This document shows positions 42,735 to 54,315 of a stretch of 64,000 nucleotides of DNA, piece after piece. The translations under genes and the position numbers were made by a program. Numbering within the stretch: the stretch's first letter is position 1; each line of letters starts with the position of its first letter. The notes under the pieces were generated by a model, which had not been told where the DNA came from, ran no database searches, and was given only the letters and a program-made list of their open reading frames with translations. Source of the stretch: Angiostrongylus vasorum (lineage: Eukaryota > Nematoda > Chromadorea > Rhabditida > Metastrongylidae); NCBI GenBank assembly GCA_018806985.1, contig JADANN010000384.1:31552-95551 (forward strand), in the 5' to 3' direction.

Positions 42735-43390
42735 CTTCTGTTTCGCAAACACGAAGTGTTATTTTATTTCTTTATTTCTCCACAAGTTCGGCAAATTTTG
42801 CCTTCCACAGAGCCGGGAAAGGTCAAGTTGACTGCAATCTATACGGCCATGCACCTCCATAACCAAACAGAGAAAATGCAGAGACAAAATTTCAATCACA
42901 TTGAACACAGAATAGCTTCTTTGCACACTCACCGTTTTCTCTGGGTCTTCCACTAAATATGTCACATGGAGACTAACCACACAGAGGTAACATGGAATCT
43001 TAATGTGCCCATATCCTCAGATTAACAGACTTATATACTGCCCAATATCACGCGTGATAATGAGACATTGCTCCCTGCGGTTCATTTTCGGATTCTTGGA
43101 ATTAATCCAGAATGCCTCTAGAGTTTTTGCGCGCTTGTGTTCTCGATTCCTGCGCGAGGATCGCAACTCTTCAAAAATTTTCTGCGTTATGTCCCTGCGT
43201 CCCTACGCGTGCCTAGTGGAGTATTTGGTTTAAGTTTGCCGACGGAAATGAACCGCAGGGAGGAATGTCTCATTATCACGCGTGATATTGGGCAGTATAT
43301 AAGCCTGTTGTTCTGATGAGACGGGCACATTAAGATTCCATGTTAACTCTGTGCGGTTAGCCTTGACGCGACATATTCTGCTAAAGTAAT
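42735..43390. mobile_element. PLE tail sequences in inverted arrangement
   Basis: 42740-43235 is a minus-strand PLE 3' end: the C-terminal coding relic, the tail and a badly worn hammerhead near 42800. From 43238 the plus strand carries GAAATGAACCGCAGGGAG and the tail in the other direction. The two form an interrupted palindrome of about 150 bp arms (42960-43090 and 43238-43380). Confidence 0.65.
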
Positions 43391-43434
43391 GAATAGATGC
43401 AAATACTGGAAACGAAAAATAACTAGTTTACTTG

Positions 43435-43705
43435 AACCGCAGTGGTTAGAGGCGCCCTGCAGTGAACACGGGTTCGATACCGCGCCCTAAGTTCACCAAG
43501 TCCTCCATCTACCCTGGGCAGGCAAATTGGTACCAGATCTGCCGGGGAGAATAGCACCACTGACTCGACACGTCGGTAGGGCACTGTTGTTCATTTTGTA
43601 GGCCGGATATGCGCTCAGTCTCCTCTAATGAAGTCGAATGCTTTGGCGTAACCCTCAGGGATTGATAAATGCTGAGAGAATTATCTTTTATCTTCCTGCT
43701 TGAAG
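43435..43705 (+). mobile_element. tRNA-derived SINE, family a, best tRNA-like head
   Basis: GCAGTGGTTAGAGGCGCCC (A box) and CACGGGTTCGATACCGCGCC (B box) are followed by the family signature TTGGTACCAGATCTGCCGGG and the end GATTGATAAATGCTGAGAG. This copy shows most clearly that the family derives from a tRNA. Confidence 0.75.
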
Positions 43706-44304
43706 CGCTCTTCTGCCATATTTCATATCTTATCATTTTTGTGCCAATCTTTCATCTTTAGTAACGGGATGTATCTGTATTGGATTTGATACAACAGTGC
43801 TTTAATGTGAAGGACCTGATGGCAGCATATGACCCACGTCATGACACTTATCTGCCAGCTGTCGCGATATTTAGGGGTAGAACGAACATGAAGGTAGGCT
43901 GTAATATTTTTTCTGTCTTATCTATACCACACAAACTCAGCGAAGTGGTTTGCGCATATGATGTGAAGGTTTTCTCCAAAAGTACTGCCGTTGATAATTT
44001 TCTTCTCTAAGAGTGGCGCTGAAGCGCAATGCTTAGAGCTACTCTGTGATACAAATTGCCGTTGGTTCTGTTCCATCTCCCTGACCAATCAAACCTCTCT
44101 TCTCTCGGGAATTCCACAAATTGGTACTGAACCTGTTTACCAAGATGAGAAGAATGAGTTCATATAACGATAGATAGGTGCTGGCAAGTGATTGCTGTTC
44201 AGGCCAAATACGTAATCAGAAACCTTTGCGATGCTTAATGGAGTCTCATGCTTGATGCATGCCAACGATTAAAGATTTTTTCTTTTGTTTCATTAAGAGA
44301 AGGG
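43706..44304 (+). other. Unassigned, with a very worn family a SINE at 44080-44290
   Basis: TTGGTACTGAACCTGTTTAC and TGCTTAATGGAGTCTCATGC resemble the SINE body, with many changes. No gene was recognised in 43706-44080. Confidence 0.4.
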
Positions 44305-45780
44305 TGTGTAGTGTGTGTACGAAAAAAATTATGGAGATCCCCTCACTTGCTGCCTCTTTTTCTTTCTTTTGCTAAGCATTCGTACCATGTAGTCTTAAAT
44401 GTTAGCCGTGTTGGTAGTCTTCTGCAGCATTGACCTGGGCTCTGAGGTATTCTCTTGGCGGTCTCCACTCTTTCGACAAGTTGAGTCAATTCCTTTCCAT
44501 GTCTTCATCGTCCGTAGTGGTTGTTAACAGTGCACCTCTTCTACTGGCAGAGAACGCAGAATTCGACGATTATTTTCGTTTCCCGTATGAGACGGAGAGT
44601 CCGTTTAATGTTTACACAAGATTATTATAATTCTCATATCAGTAGTGAACAGTTGCCATATTCAGCCGAACTACTACAGATGGCATCTGCGTCTGAGTAT
44701 TGCATGATATATTCAGGAAAAATGGCGCGTGTCGCGCAGTGGTTGGAGGCGCTACTGCGACACACACTTGAAATCGATCCCCGCAGCCGTGGCCCACCAA
44801 GCCTTCTATCCGTAGGGGGCGGCAAATTGGTACCAGATTTATCTGGGAGGATAGCAGCACTGGCTCGATACATAGGCAGGCCATCGTGTTTCATTGTAAA
44901 TGGTTAGGCATGCATTCAATCACCTCCAACTTTACTCAATAAAGTCGAACGAATTGCGCATCCTTTCAGGGATTGATCAACGCCTAGAGCCTTATCCTTT
45001 TATCCTTCATTCTAGCAAATACTCTTGTCGGTGTGGGCTTTTCTTTATGTCTGGTAATTTTGTCTGCTAATGGTCTTATCGGCCTTTCGAGCGTCCATTT
45101 TTTTCTTAATGGTTTTCCCGTCATTCATTACTACAGAGTACCCACATTTGTACTTTCTGTATTCGACCAATACATGCTCTTTATTTTGGATCTCTCAATA
45201 TAAGGAGCTTTGTTTTGAGATCGACACGCCTCTTTGCATTCTGTTGAATCCGCTTTAGTCTTATTAGCTTCTTCCAAAAAGTGCCAGCCTTTGCGGCCAC
45301 CCCCCAACATATCATATTTTTTTTGGGTTTTCTTCGGTTTGGCCTCGTTTCTTTACAGTCCAACGATTAGGTCGACCTCACTGTTCTGCTGTGTAAATCA
45401 TTCTCCAGAGTGAGGGTTGAAATTATGCAAATAACACGTTTAATAGAGCAAATGAGCCGATATGTTTGCAAGTAGGCGACTAGATAAAAACGGATCCCTT
45501 ATAATCCTTTTTTTCATATGTTAATTATTATTACTACATTATTAATCGTATAATTCCCACTCGTCCAACTTAACGGTTCGCATACGACTCTCCCTGTTCC
45601 AGGGTATGTCTTTCTAACGCTGCTTTCTTGGCTAAGGACTCTACTTCTAGGGCAACTCACCCGTCTGGTACTATAGGATCTGCGTAAACCACGCTTGCAC
45701 CTTGCCAGCGACGTAGACATGCAGAAGACTCATAAAGTATTTCTCAATCCGTCTATGTCGAAACACTGCATGGATTTCCG
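44305..45780. repeat. Duplicated block (pair with 15926-17890), empty-site copy
   Basis: At about 45200 the sequence runs TATAAGGAGCTTTGTTTTGAG without the hammerhead-bearing insert found at 16498-17330. A family a SINE is inserted at 44725-45010 instead, between TATATTCAGGAAAA and TAGCAAATACTCTTG. Confidence 0.75.
44725..45010 (+). mobile_element. tRNA-derived SINE, family a, full length
   Basis: GCGCGTGTCGCGCAGTGGTTGG... (A box), TTGAAATCGATCCCCGCAGC (B-box-like), TTGGTACCAGATTTATCTGG, TTATCCTTTTATCC tail. The paralogous site at about 16306 lacks it, which confirms a discrete insertion. Confidence 0.8.
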
Positions 45781-47199
45781 ATTCCACCTAATTCGCAAAG
45801 GCAGTACAAGGCCGCTTTTATTTTGAGTTCAACCCAACATGCCATACGTGTTTTCTTCAAATAGAATCAATCGCTTTACATAACTCCACATGCTGCCATT
45901 TTTTCTGCATCATTCATAGGAGAAAATAATAACTGGACACTGTGTAAAAAAGCCGAATGAGTGACGGACTTTTGCCGAATGGTACTGCAATTAGTTTCAG
46001 GTTTTTGTAGTCCCTATGCGCCAATCTTTTCTTTTACTTCAAATTTCACAGAAAAGCAATTTAACAAAAGTTGCATTAGTCCTCTGGAATTTATTGTGTA
46101 AACAACAAAGTTGAACCCCTGATTTATTTAATTGGATCAAAAATTTATTGCTCATTTTAACAGAAGAAGCGAGACAGAAAAATAAACGAGGGAAGTAGAA
46201 TGGGGAAGATGTTTGTCAAGCGATTTTTTGCCATTTTCATCCAAATGAGTCAAGCAAACAAGAAAATTGACATTTGGTCAGCTTAGAAAGTGGGCGAGGA
46301 GATGCTTAAAAGACAAGGTAAAAAACTTATCGCACTTGATCAATCGGTTTCTTCATTGCGTTATGGCAAGATGCCAAGCCAGTAATGAGCTGATAGCAAT
46401 GTTTCATGGAATCCATTGTTTTTCTAGAACTTCTTGAGGAATTCAACTCTTCATATATACAAATATTTAGATATATGCACTTAAAAATGGCGCGAAGTAT
46501 CCGAGTTTTTAATATTTTGACATTAGGTCCATTGACTTCACACATTTAAAGAATGGCCTTTGTGATGTTCCCTACACGTGGAATGAAAATGTCAGCTGCG
46601 TCCATCGGCAACTCGAACGCCATTCAGGAACTTTTTCGAGAGATTTGAGTCTCTTTACAGGTGTCAGTTTTCTTAGACTTTTTTTCTCGGAAGGCTCTTG
46701 CTGTGTTTTTTAAGTTAAATCTTCGTTGAAAATGAAATCGTTGTCTTTATTGGAGCATTATTCCTCAACGGCCATAGTTTAGCTATCGTTGTCGCTAGCA
46801 GAACAAACAGAAGAGGAAAAAGTGAGAACAAAAATCGTTAGTCTGAGTGTAAGAATAGCTGGTGAATACGGGTATGATTTTTGTCTGGTGTAAAAATGCA
46901 CGTAAGGAATAAATACTATAATAATAAATATCCCAGTTAAAGGTTAACTATCGAATAGTGCTTGTTGATAGAGCATAACGGAGGACACGTGTGATTTTCT
47001 TTCCTGGTCAATGGCGAATTATCAAAAGCGTTAAATCAACGATTTTTAGACTTTTTAACGACCAACTATTTCTTTTCAGCACTGTTTTGCCATAGAGCAT
47101 TTCTTCATTAGTGTACTGATGAGGGTATAGCTGAATTGGAGTTCCCACATGCCGAAACGACAATGATTGATCTGGCTTCAGATTCTCACCAATATCAGG
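45781..47199. other. Unassigned stretch
   Basis: AT-rich sequence without a recognised repeat, RNA motif or gene. Short minus-strand frames (46327-46545) show no family motif. Confidence 0.4.
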
Positions 47200-47385
47200 T
47201 AATTGCGTGGTATTCTGGGGTATTTTCTTGCTCTTCGCTGCGCATCCTGATAAGAACACGAGACTCTTGGGCACTGCTTTGGAGATGTAGTCTCTGGGGG
47301 GGATGAATGCACCCGTTGTAGATCGCAGCCCGGATATCCACGAACAGCTCTCAACCACGATGAGGCGGTAAGCGGTTGGGAAGAG
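47200..47385 (-). repeat. Dispersed repeat R370, partial (inverted)
   Basis: The minus strand starts TTACCGCCTCATCGTGGTTG and covers the first half of the repeat. The 174-residue minus-strand frame at 47008-47532 runs through it and is therefore not called a gene. Confidence 0.6.
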
Positions 47386-48554
47386 AAGTACTAGGTAAAG
47401 ATGGCAAACAAAATGCGAGACCGAATTCTCCTCAGGATCGTTTTGATGACCTTTGTGCTTATGGAAATCCCTATTATGCACTAAAATAAGTTCTTGCCAT
47501 GAAATCGATGAAATGCTAGGGATTTTGCGCACATTTTTCTAGAAAAAGCTTGAAATATATTTCTTTTCCGTGTGGACAATGCTGTCTCAGACGAAACGTA
47601 ATTTCATCTCGTTTTCTCAATTTATTCAGAAACTTAGAAATCCACTGTTGTACTGTGGGATACTTTCTTCTTTGTTGACGTACCATAGCTACAGTTCGCA
47701 GAGTCAACGCTCAAGAAAGTAGAATATCAGATGTCAAAACAGCAAATTCAAGAAATCTATTTCTGTGATTTCAAACTCGAGCGTGCACAGCCGAAACGCC
47801 TCAAAGTACTAATGAGATACGGCATCGTGGAATGCTAACGACTTCAAAGTGCAACGTTGTTTGGAAATTTTCGTGTTCGATAAAGTCGACAATGAAGGCG
47901 ACAAATGCGACAAACGGTTTTCCGAAAGTTTACGATGATGGATCGAGGGCTCTGCCGGAAGCCAATACAACTGGTTGAGAGCTTGCATGGGAACTAAATG
48001 CAACTAAGTCAACGGTTTCGGAGCATTTAAAAATTGGAGGCCAAAACAGTCCTGACAAATTGGATGCTTACGAATTGAACGACAGTCAGTGAATTAGCTG
48101 TCTACAAGCATCGCCTGCGCTCTTTCAGCTTAACTAGAGAGACCCGTTTCTTAACCGCAACATGACGTGAGGACAGAATTGGATCCCATGCGACAACTGT
48201 CTACGATCGTGTTTGGACCGCAGTAAAGCTCCGCAACGCCACCCAAAGCAGAAATTGAACCCAAAACAAAATTATCTGATGGCTTGCTGGATTAGTGCTG
48301 GTCTAATCCATCACCGCTTCTTGACTCTTCCAGATGAAGCAATAACGAAGTAAAGGTACACCTACCAGTCGAGTAAATCAGCCACAAATCTTTAACAGCT
48401 GAGCCCTTCACTGATCAACAGAAAAGGACCAATTGACTAGTTACTTTGCATGATAACCTGTGCCAATATAATATTGCTTCATTTTTGCACCACCGTCAGT
48501 CTTCAACATAAATTTTCCCTTCATTAAGACGGCCGTGATAGTATTGGTACGCCG
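47386..48554. other. Unassigned stretch
   Basis: Nothing was recognised. No conserved frame or repeat copy was found elsewhere in the window. Confidence 0.4.
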
Positions 48555-49440
48555 CAAATTTGCCGCTACAAGAAACTAGTTCGCCTAGAAACTATTAATT
48601 ACCTCGGTGTGGAAGTAGAATGAAATAAACACTGTGCTTATCGTTTTTCCTTTGAATTAAACAATCATAACACTGCTGGATTGAGACGTCGCTAGCAGTG
48701 GAGTCTATTTTTCCAATGACGTTCGCACTCTGATTACGGTAGTGAATGGAAGGTGAGGGGAGAATCTTCTAGCAAGACCGCACATTGCTCAAAAATTCAT
48801 TACAATAGTACAAAGCTGCCCATTCACCTTTCTTCAACTTTCATAAAAATTACATAAATGCCCTGATGCTTCCTCAGCGCCGATTACGCTTCCGAGCGCT
48901 CCTGTCTGAAAAAGGAACTTGTTCTAAAAGAATTGTCATAACATTGGAATTTGGTTGAAGCTTCACATCGTTTGACCCCTGTCATAATCCAACATGCATG
49001 GTGACAAAAAATATCTTACGAAGTTTTCTCTATTTTCTTCTTCAGTGCTAACCCATTTACGGATTTAGAAAATGTCCCAGAGAAGAGACCGTGTGGTAGG
49101 AAGCAGCCTAGTATGTTATCCAACGAGTTTTGCTCGTATCCAGTGAGAAAATCGCTTTAAGGCAGATGGATACTATTTGATGCTGGAAGGCAGTTTGATA
49201 GTATCCATGCTGGAAAGACTTAAGCCACTAATGAATACGGTCTTATTGTGCAGTGAGTATTATTAATACTCTCAACAGTCCTAACCCTTTTTATTTACTG
49301 CCTATTCTTCTTAACGGCAGGGTATTTTGCGAAATATAACTACTATAATGCTGAGATATTTACAAAACTCTGGACCACAGGTGTCTCTGGTGGGGAACGA
49401 ACGCGCTATTGTCCTTTCCGGGGAGTAACTCTCAACAGTT
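48555..49440. repeat. Flank-module fragment and element c
   Basis: 48555-48860 follows 61165-61345 and the start of the flank modules (ACACTGTGC, GATTACGGTAGTG, the AATTCATTA...AA run). 49265-49430 is element c (TTTATTTACTGCCTATTCTT, CGGCAGGGTATTTTG). It may be the leftover of another gene unit. Confidence 0.5.
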
Positions 49441-49749
49441 TCAAAATTCTTCAAACGAAATGCTAAAACACTAAACGAATGTAAAGTGACTATGAGATAA
49501 ACGTGCAACAAGGCAGAGCATTTTTAAGTGGTTGTCTAAAGAACACCTCCAAAAAGGGAAGGAAGAGTGGTGAAAATAGATTTATTGGTCAAGCAAAATT
49601 TTGCCTAGCTATATGAAACTGCCAATAACAAATGTTCTCCCTCTGTGCGAGTTATGGAGAAATGGGAAGACAAACAAGTTTTCTTCTTCTATGGCAGTTA
49701 AGAGGAAATGGGAAAACTTAGACAGCGCTTCATAGAAATTTCTCTTCAT

Positions 49750-50420
49750 TAGAAACCATGGCATTCATCCCACATGGCACCTATGACGTTTACTAAAGAA
49801 TGCATTCGTAACATATAAAACGATGCCTAGAACCTACTGTTGTGCAAAGTCAGTGTTTTCTACCCTTTCAAACTGGTCATTTATCAGTGTGGAGAGAATA
49901 TGGGCTTTGCTTGTGCTGAGCGCTATTGAACGAACACTCTTTCATGGCGGTTAATACGTCACAGAGTTTCATTTTGATGCGACGAGAATATGGTGGGCTC
50001 AAACTCATGTACGACAAGCTTACATACAAGTTCTTGGGACGTTTCGGTAGAATAGCTTGCAAAGAAGTATGAACTCCTGATAGAACATCAGTGGCGTTTG
50101 GCTTGTACAATCTTTGAAGTAGAAGCGTGTAGCACGAGAAGTTAGATAGGTGTCAAGTGGTTAACATGAGCACTTGCTGGTGTCCTGTAATGAACTGAGA
50201 GCTAAACTAACCAACGGCTTAATATCAAAGGCAAGCATATTTCACTTAAGGGTTGCCTAACAAAATACGTCGTGTATTTCTACATGTATCATCAATTGTG
50301 TCAGTAACTCTGAACGACATTATGTTTTTACGATACCGCTTCATTAGGAAAGAGTGTAGGGAACGCCTTTCTGTTCAATCCTTCACTGCAACTAGTCATA
50401 CCGTCACTTAATCTTCTCTT
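49750..50420 (-). repeat. Inverted repeat arm (partner 39790-40450)
   Basis: Reverse complement of the 39.8-kb arm, with about 9 kb between. No gene was recognised in either arm. Confidence 0.8.
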
Positions 50421-50489
50421 TTCGCCCTGTTTACTCTCACCAACAAAATCAAAATGAGAAAACCGCATTTCAGATGGCAATGGAGAGGC

Positions 50490-50690
50490 AGGCAAAGCGA
50501 AGGACCAGCATGGTGTGATGGTGAACGCGTTAGCCCCCGAAAGGGTGATAGAGCGTTCGTTCCGCACCTGAGATATCTGAGGTTCTGAATCTTCCAAATA
50601 TCGCAACATCATTTTGGTCACATAATACGCTGCCGTGGAAAATTGCAATATGCAGTGAATAAAAAGTTAAAATTGTTATTCCCACCATTA
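50490..50690 (+). mobile_element. Element c, copy with readable tRNA-like boxes
   Basis: In this orientation GGTGTGATGGTGAACGCG (A-box-like) is followed 40 bp later by GAGCGTTCGTTCCGCACC (B-box-like), then CTGAGATATCTGAGG and a 3' end near GCAGTGAATAAAAAGTTAA. This supports a SINE origin for element c. Confidence 0.5.
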
Positions 50691-53500
50691 TTCAGTCTTT
50701 ACTTCTTCCCCTGTTTACTCTCAGCAACAAAATCATGAGGAGAAAAAGACCACATTTCAGATAGCAAAAGAAAAATGTTTGCGTTTCACTGAACATTTTT
50801 TGTGGAACTTAGCCGCAAATTGAACCTTCAGAAAAGGAAATCTTAGCAGTTCACTTAAAATCTCGCTTCTTACTATCCATCCAATATTGACGATCGAAAT
50901 GTTTTGCGCTATTCGTGTAGAGAGGACTTACTTTCCTCTTTAACCAAAAATTTTCATGAGAGCGTGGCAATAAGCTCCTGTAAAGTAAAGCACAAATATC
51001 TCGCTGCAGGATGATCTAGAATTTGATGCGGTATCGACGACATTGGAGGGAGATCATCTTAATCTTTTAAACAGAAGAAGTTTCAGAGTGTAAGGTGGCT
51101 GCTTTTTCAAAGTTGCTTGCACGACTGCTTAAGTTAAAGTGTGGTTTAAAAAAATATTGCGGCGTTGATCAGTGGCTAAGCGATGCGCCATTGATGTGAC
51201 TTCGTCAAGATTTGTTAGAAGTAATTGAATGCAAAATTGACCTACAAGTGACGCCCAATCAGTTCTGCTAAATCCCAAGAGTGTAACGTACCATATGCGA
51301 ACTACAGTGCAATAGAGGGATACCTAATCGCACGGGACATGACCGAATCGAAGTCCATGTCTGTGTGCTACAGAACAACTCTACTGCGACAGACACGAAA
51401 ATTTGGAAACGTGGAATTTTTTTCCGCGAATAGCTTCTTGATTACGGTATCGAGTTGAAAGTGCAAGGAAAATTTTGGTGTGATACCGCTCATCGTCAGC
51501 AATTCATTAAAACAATATGGAGGTGCTTAATCAGCCTTCTACATCGTTCATGAAAAAATTCATAACATGGCCGACGACTCCACGGCGACGACTACGTTTT
51601 AATTTCGAATGCGGAAGTGGAATTACTCTGAACGAGGAAGCACGTACCGGAGACTTTTCATCACACAAGGATTTAGTGGAAGGCTCACCTTCACCACCCG
51701 CTAACGCTGCTCGCATGATGGCGGAAAATTCTTACTGAAACTTTCCAACATATTTTGTGTGCACAGTCCAGAAATGTTTTTAAAAAGCATCATAGCCAAG
51801 TAGTTCTTAGGTAGGCGAGCCACTAAGTGAGTTCAGTGTTAATCACTTGACACTTGACACTTGAATGGCCCGTTCTCACTTGTTGTGCGGGCCCCATTAT
51901 AATCTCCATTTTTCGGTGATTTGCTAGTTAAGCCACTGCGGTTCCCTGGAATCCCGAGATCAGTCTGGTCATAGTCTGCCCCTAGGTCTTCACCACCACA
52001 GGCAGTCTCAGCGCTAGTGGATCAGAGTGAGATTTGCCACCCTCCGACCTTGATACCAGGACGGTGGTGGATCCTGGCATTGATTTACTCTTAGCTAAGA
52101 TTTCTGTTGGAAACACCGGACTCCTTCTCTGCATGTAAGACCCTGCCAGGGGATGAATCCCCCGCTGTACATAGCAGTCCAACACCCAGGAACACATCTT
52201 AACCACGATGAGGCGGTAAACCGTTGGGGAGGCAGTGTTAATCACTGAAGAAAATCCTGGAAAAGACGTAAACATTCGTTGTTTGAGATGGAATTTATCA
52301 TTGTTGGAAACAGCTGTTTCTTTGCAGCAGTTATATCAAATACTTTCAGAGCTCCGACACAGTTCCATCACATCAACACGTAATGAAGTGAAAAGGGTTA
52401 AAAAAAGCTTATAAGAACATTTAACATTTTTCAGGCGATTGTCATTGCAACATTAGACAGAACGGTGAAGAAATAGAATTATGAGTCAGATGAACTAATC
52501 ATTTCGCTATACAGAGTTGTCGAATAGAAAATTTTGTTTTCCTGCACGCGAAGGAGAAATGTGGAGGCTCAGGCGGCAGCCCATAAACATTTGCCTTCTT
52601 CAGAAATTTGGAACATTTAAAAAGGTGGCAGAGGAAGCTGTTGCTCAGTGTCAGTACGGTCCGCTTTTAAAGGACGTCCAGTACTTTTTTCATTTTAATT
52701 GAATCTCGTTCCCATCAAACTACAACATACTGGCGCGGTCCGATTACACTTACTGCTCTGCCGAAGTTCTTTTCCACTACGCATAGGTGAATCCTAACGA
52801 TGATCATCTTTGGCTATCAAGCCGATTTTCCGTCAAAGTAAAAGATCTCGTAACCTCACTTCTCCAACTGAAGAATTAGAGAAGCCAAACAATTGCGATT
52901 TTCACTGTTTAGGGAATTTGCTGTTAAGAAAACGTTGCATGCCGAAGGTTGTGCTTCTTTTCTTGTCAACCGATACAGCAGTTTGCTAGATTTCCTTCAT
53001 AACAGTGCATCTTTAATGACGCTGCTTCGTCGATTCTGCGCTTCCTTATTTCTGGGAAGCAGAAATTTAACGTCTCCACAATAAAAAATAAGATGTGCGA
53101 AACCCAATTTAAACCAAGCAGCCGAGAAATCAGCGCATTCGATGAATTATTTTTAAGCAGTCGCCTTCGCGTCTATCGTTTCCCTTTCATACCACATTCT
53201 CCGATTTCCATTTACCGCAGAACAGCAGAATCCTCAATGCCAGCAGTACCGACCATAGGCATAATGAAAATTCAAAGAATTTTACTTTAAACCAAGCAGT
53301 TTTGGAGTACGTGAAACTCTTGGGAAAAAAAGCTCCAAAATGTCTGTCGCATGGCTCCGCTGACGTACAAATGCTTAGCAAAAATTGCATCTTTCATTTT
53401 TCTAAGGAAAACAGGAAATTTTACCTCTAGTTGAACTTTCCGCTGAAAGCTACTTTTCAAATCTTTTCTGGAGTGATTCTTTTAAAACTACCAGTTTAGG
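50691..53500 (+). repeat. 5' flank module of gene copy C
   Basis: Colinear with 8160-11040 (copy A) and, from about 52.5 kb, with both window-edge modules. R370 is inserted at 51870-52233. No frame is conserved between copies. The promoter should lie in the last few hundred bases before 53505 but no clear element was identified. Confidence 0.65.
51870..52233 (-). repeat. Dispersed repeat R370, copy 5 (inverted)
   Basis: Full-length inverted copy; on the plus strand it ends GATGAGGCGGTAAACCGTTG. A minus-strand frame reads TVYRLIVVKMCSW and MPGSTTVLVSR, similar to the open frame in copy 3. Confidence 0.7.
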
Positions 53501-53699
53501 AAACATGACCACTGTTCCAGCACGTACGTTGCTGCTTTCTCTTCTCAGCATCGCCGCAGTGTTGGGATGTGGGCCAGGAGGGCCAAGTATTAATTAGAAT
53601 ATTGTTTACAAACATTAAATACAGATTCACAATGTTGACTTTTTATTCACTGCCTTTTACAAGTTTCCACGACAGGGTATTATTTGTGAAACAACCACA

Positions 53700-53814
53700 A
53701 TGATGCTGAGATGTTTGCAAAACACCGGATCGCAGGTGCCTGCGGTGGAGTAACGAACGCGCTATCATCCTTTAGACACCTGCGGTCCGGAGTTTTGCAA
53801 ATATCTCAGCATCG
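53700..53814. repeat. Palindromic part of the intron 1 insert (gene C)
   Basis: Arms beginning GATGCTGAGATGTTTGCAAA and ending TTTGCAAATATCTCAGCATC face each other across about 35 bp. Paralogue of 19970-20083. Confidence 0.7.
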
Positions 53815-53923
53815 TTGCGTTTATCAAATATAAACACAAACGCTGTTAATACAAATATAATAATAAGTATAATATATCTTGTTTCATTGACAAAGTAATA
53901 CGAGGTTGCTACCAAATATTTAT

Positions 53924-53962
53924 TCGGCTAATGTTCCTACGTTTTCGTCTTCCTCAGAGCCC
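53924..53962 (-). ncRNA. Mutated hammerhead motif in intron 1 of gene C
   Basis: On the minus strand: GGGCT, CTGAGGA, AGACGAAAACGTA, GGAACATT, AGCCGA. The same core damage as in gene B (GGAACATT for GAAACGTT). Confidence 0.5.
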
Positions 53963-54199
53963 GTGATTCAGAGTCGATGTTCTGCAGTCGTTTTTATTCT
54001 CCATATGGTCTCTTCGTCGTGGTATGGAGTCGGACCTTCTTCAGAGGTGCACCATTCGAATGCGACAACCTCTCCTGGCAGAGCTCCTTTGCAGAGGACC
54101 GTTGTCGTTGACTACATGTGCCTAATGAATTGCTTTTCAACAGATAACCCATCCTACTGCTGTTGGTACCAGATAAGCTTGCACGTGAAAAAGAGTAAA

Positions 54200-54315
54200 G
54201 GATAAAGCTCTCGGTGTTCATCAATCCATAAGGGACTGCACGGGCGCAGGGATTGATCCCATGTGTGTTGGAGGGCGCTTCGGACCACTGCGCCACAGGG
54301 GCCCTTGAGCTTAAC
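54200..54315 (-). mobile_element. tRNA-derived SINE, family a, in intron 1 of gene C
   Basis: The minus strand has GCGCAGTGGTCCGAAGCGCC, the B-box-like GGGATCAATCCCTGCGCCC, CTTATGGATTGATGAACACC and GAGAGCTTTATCC. Orthologous in position to 20455-20590. Confidence 0.6.

Noticed and set aside
47008..47532. 174-residue minus-strand frame
   Set aside because: It runs through a partial R370 repeat and has no motif, signal or splice context, so it is not taken as a gene.
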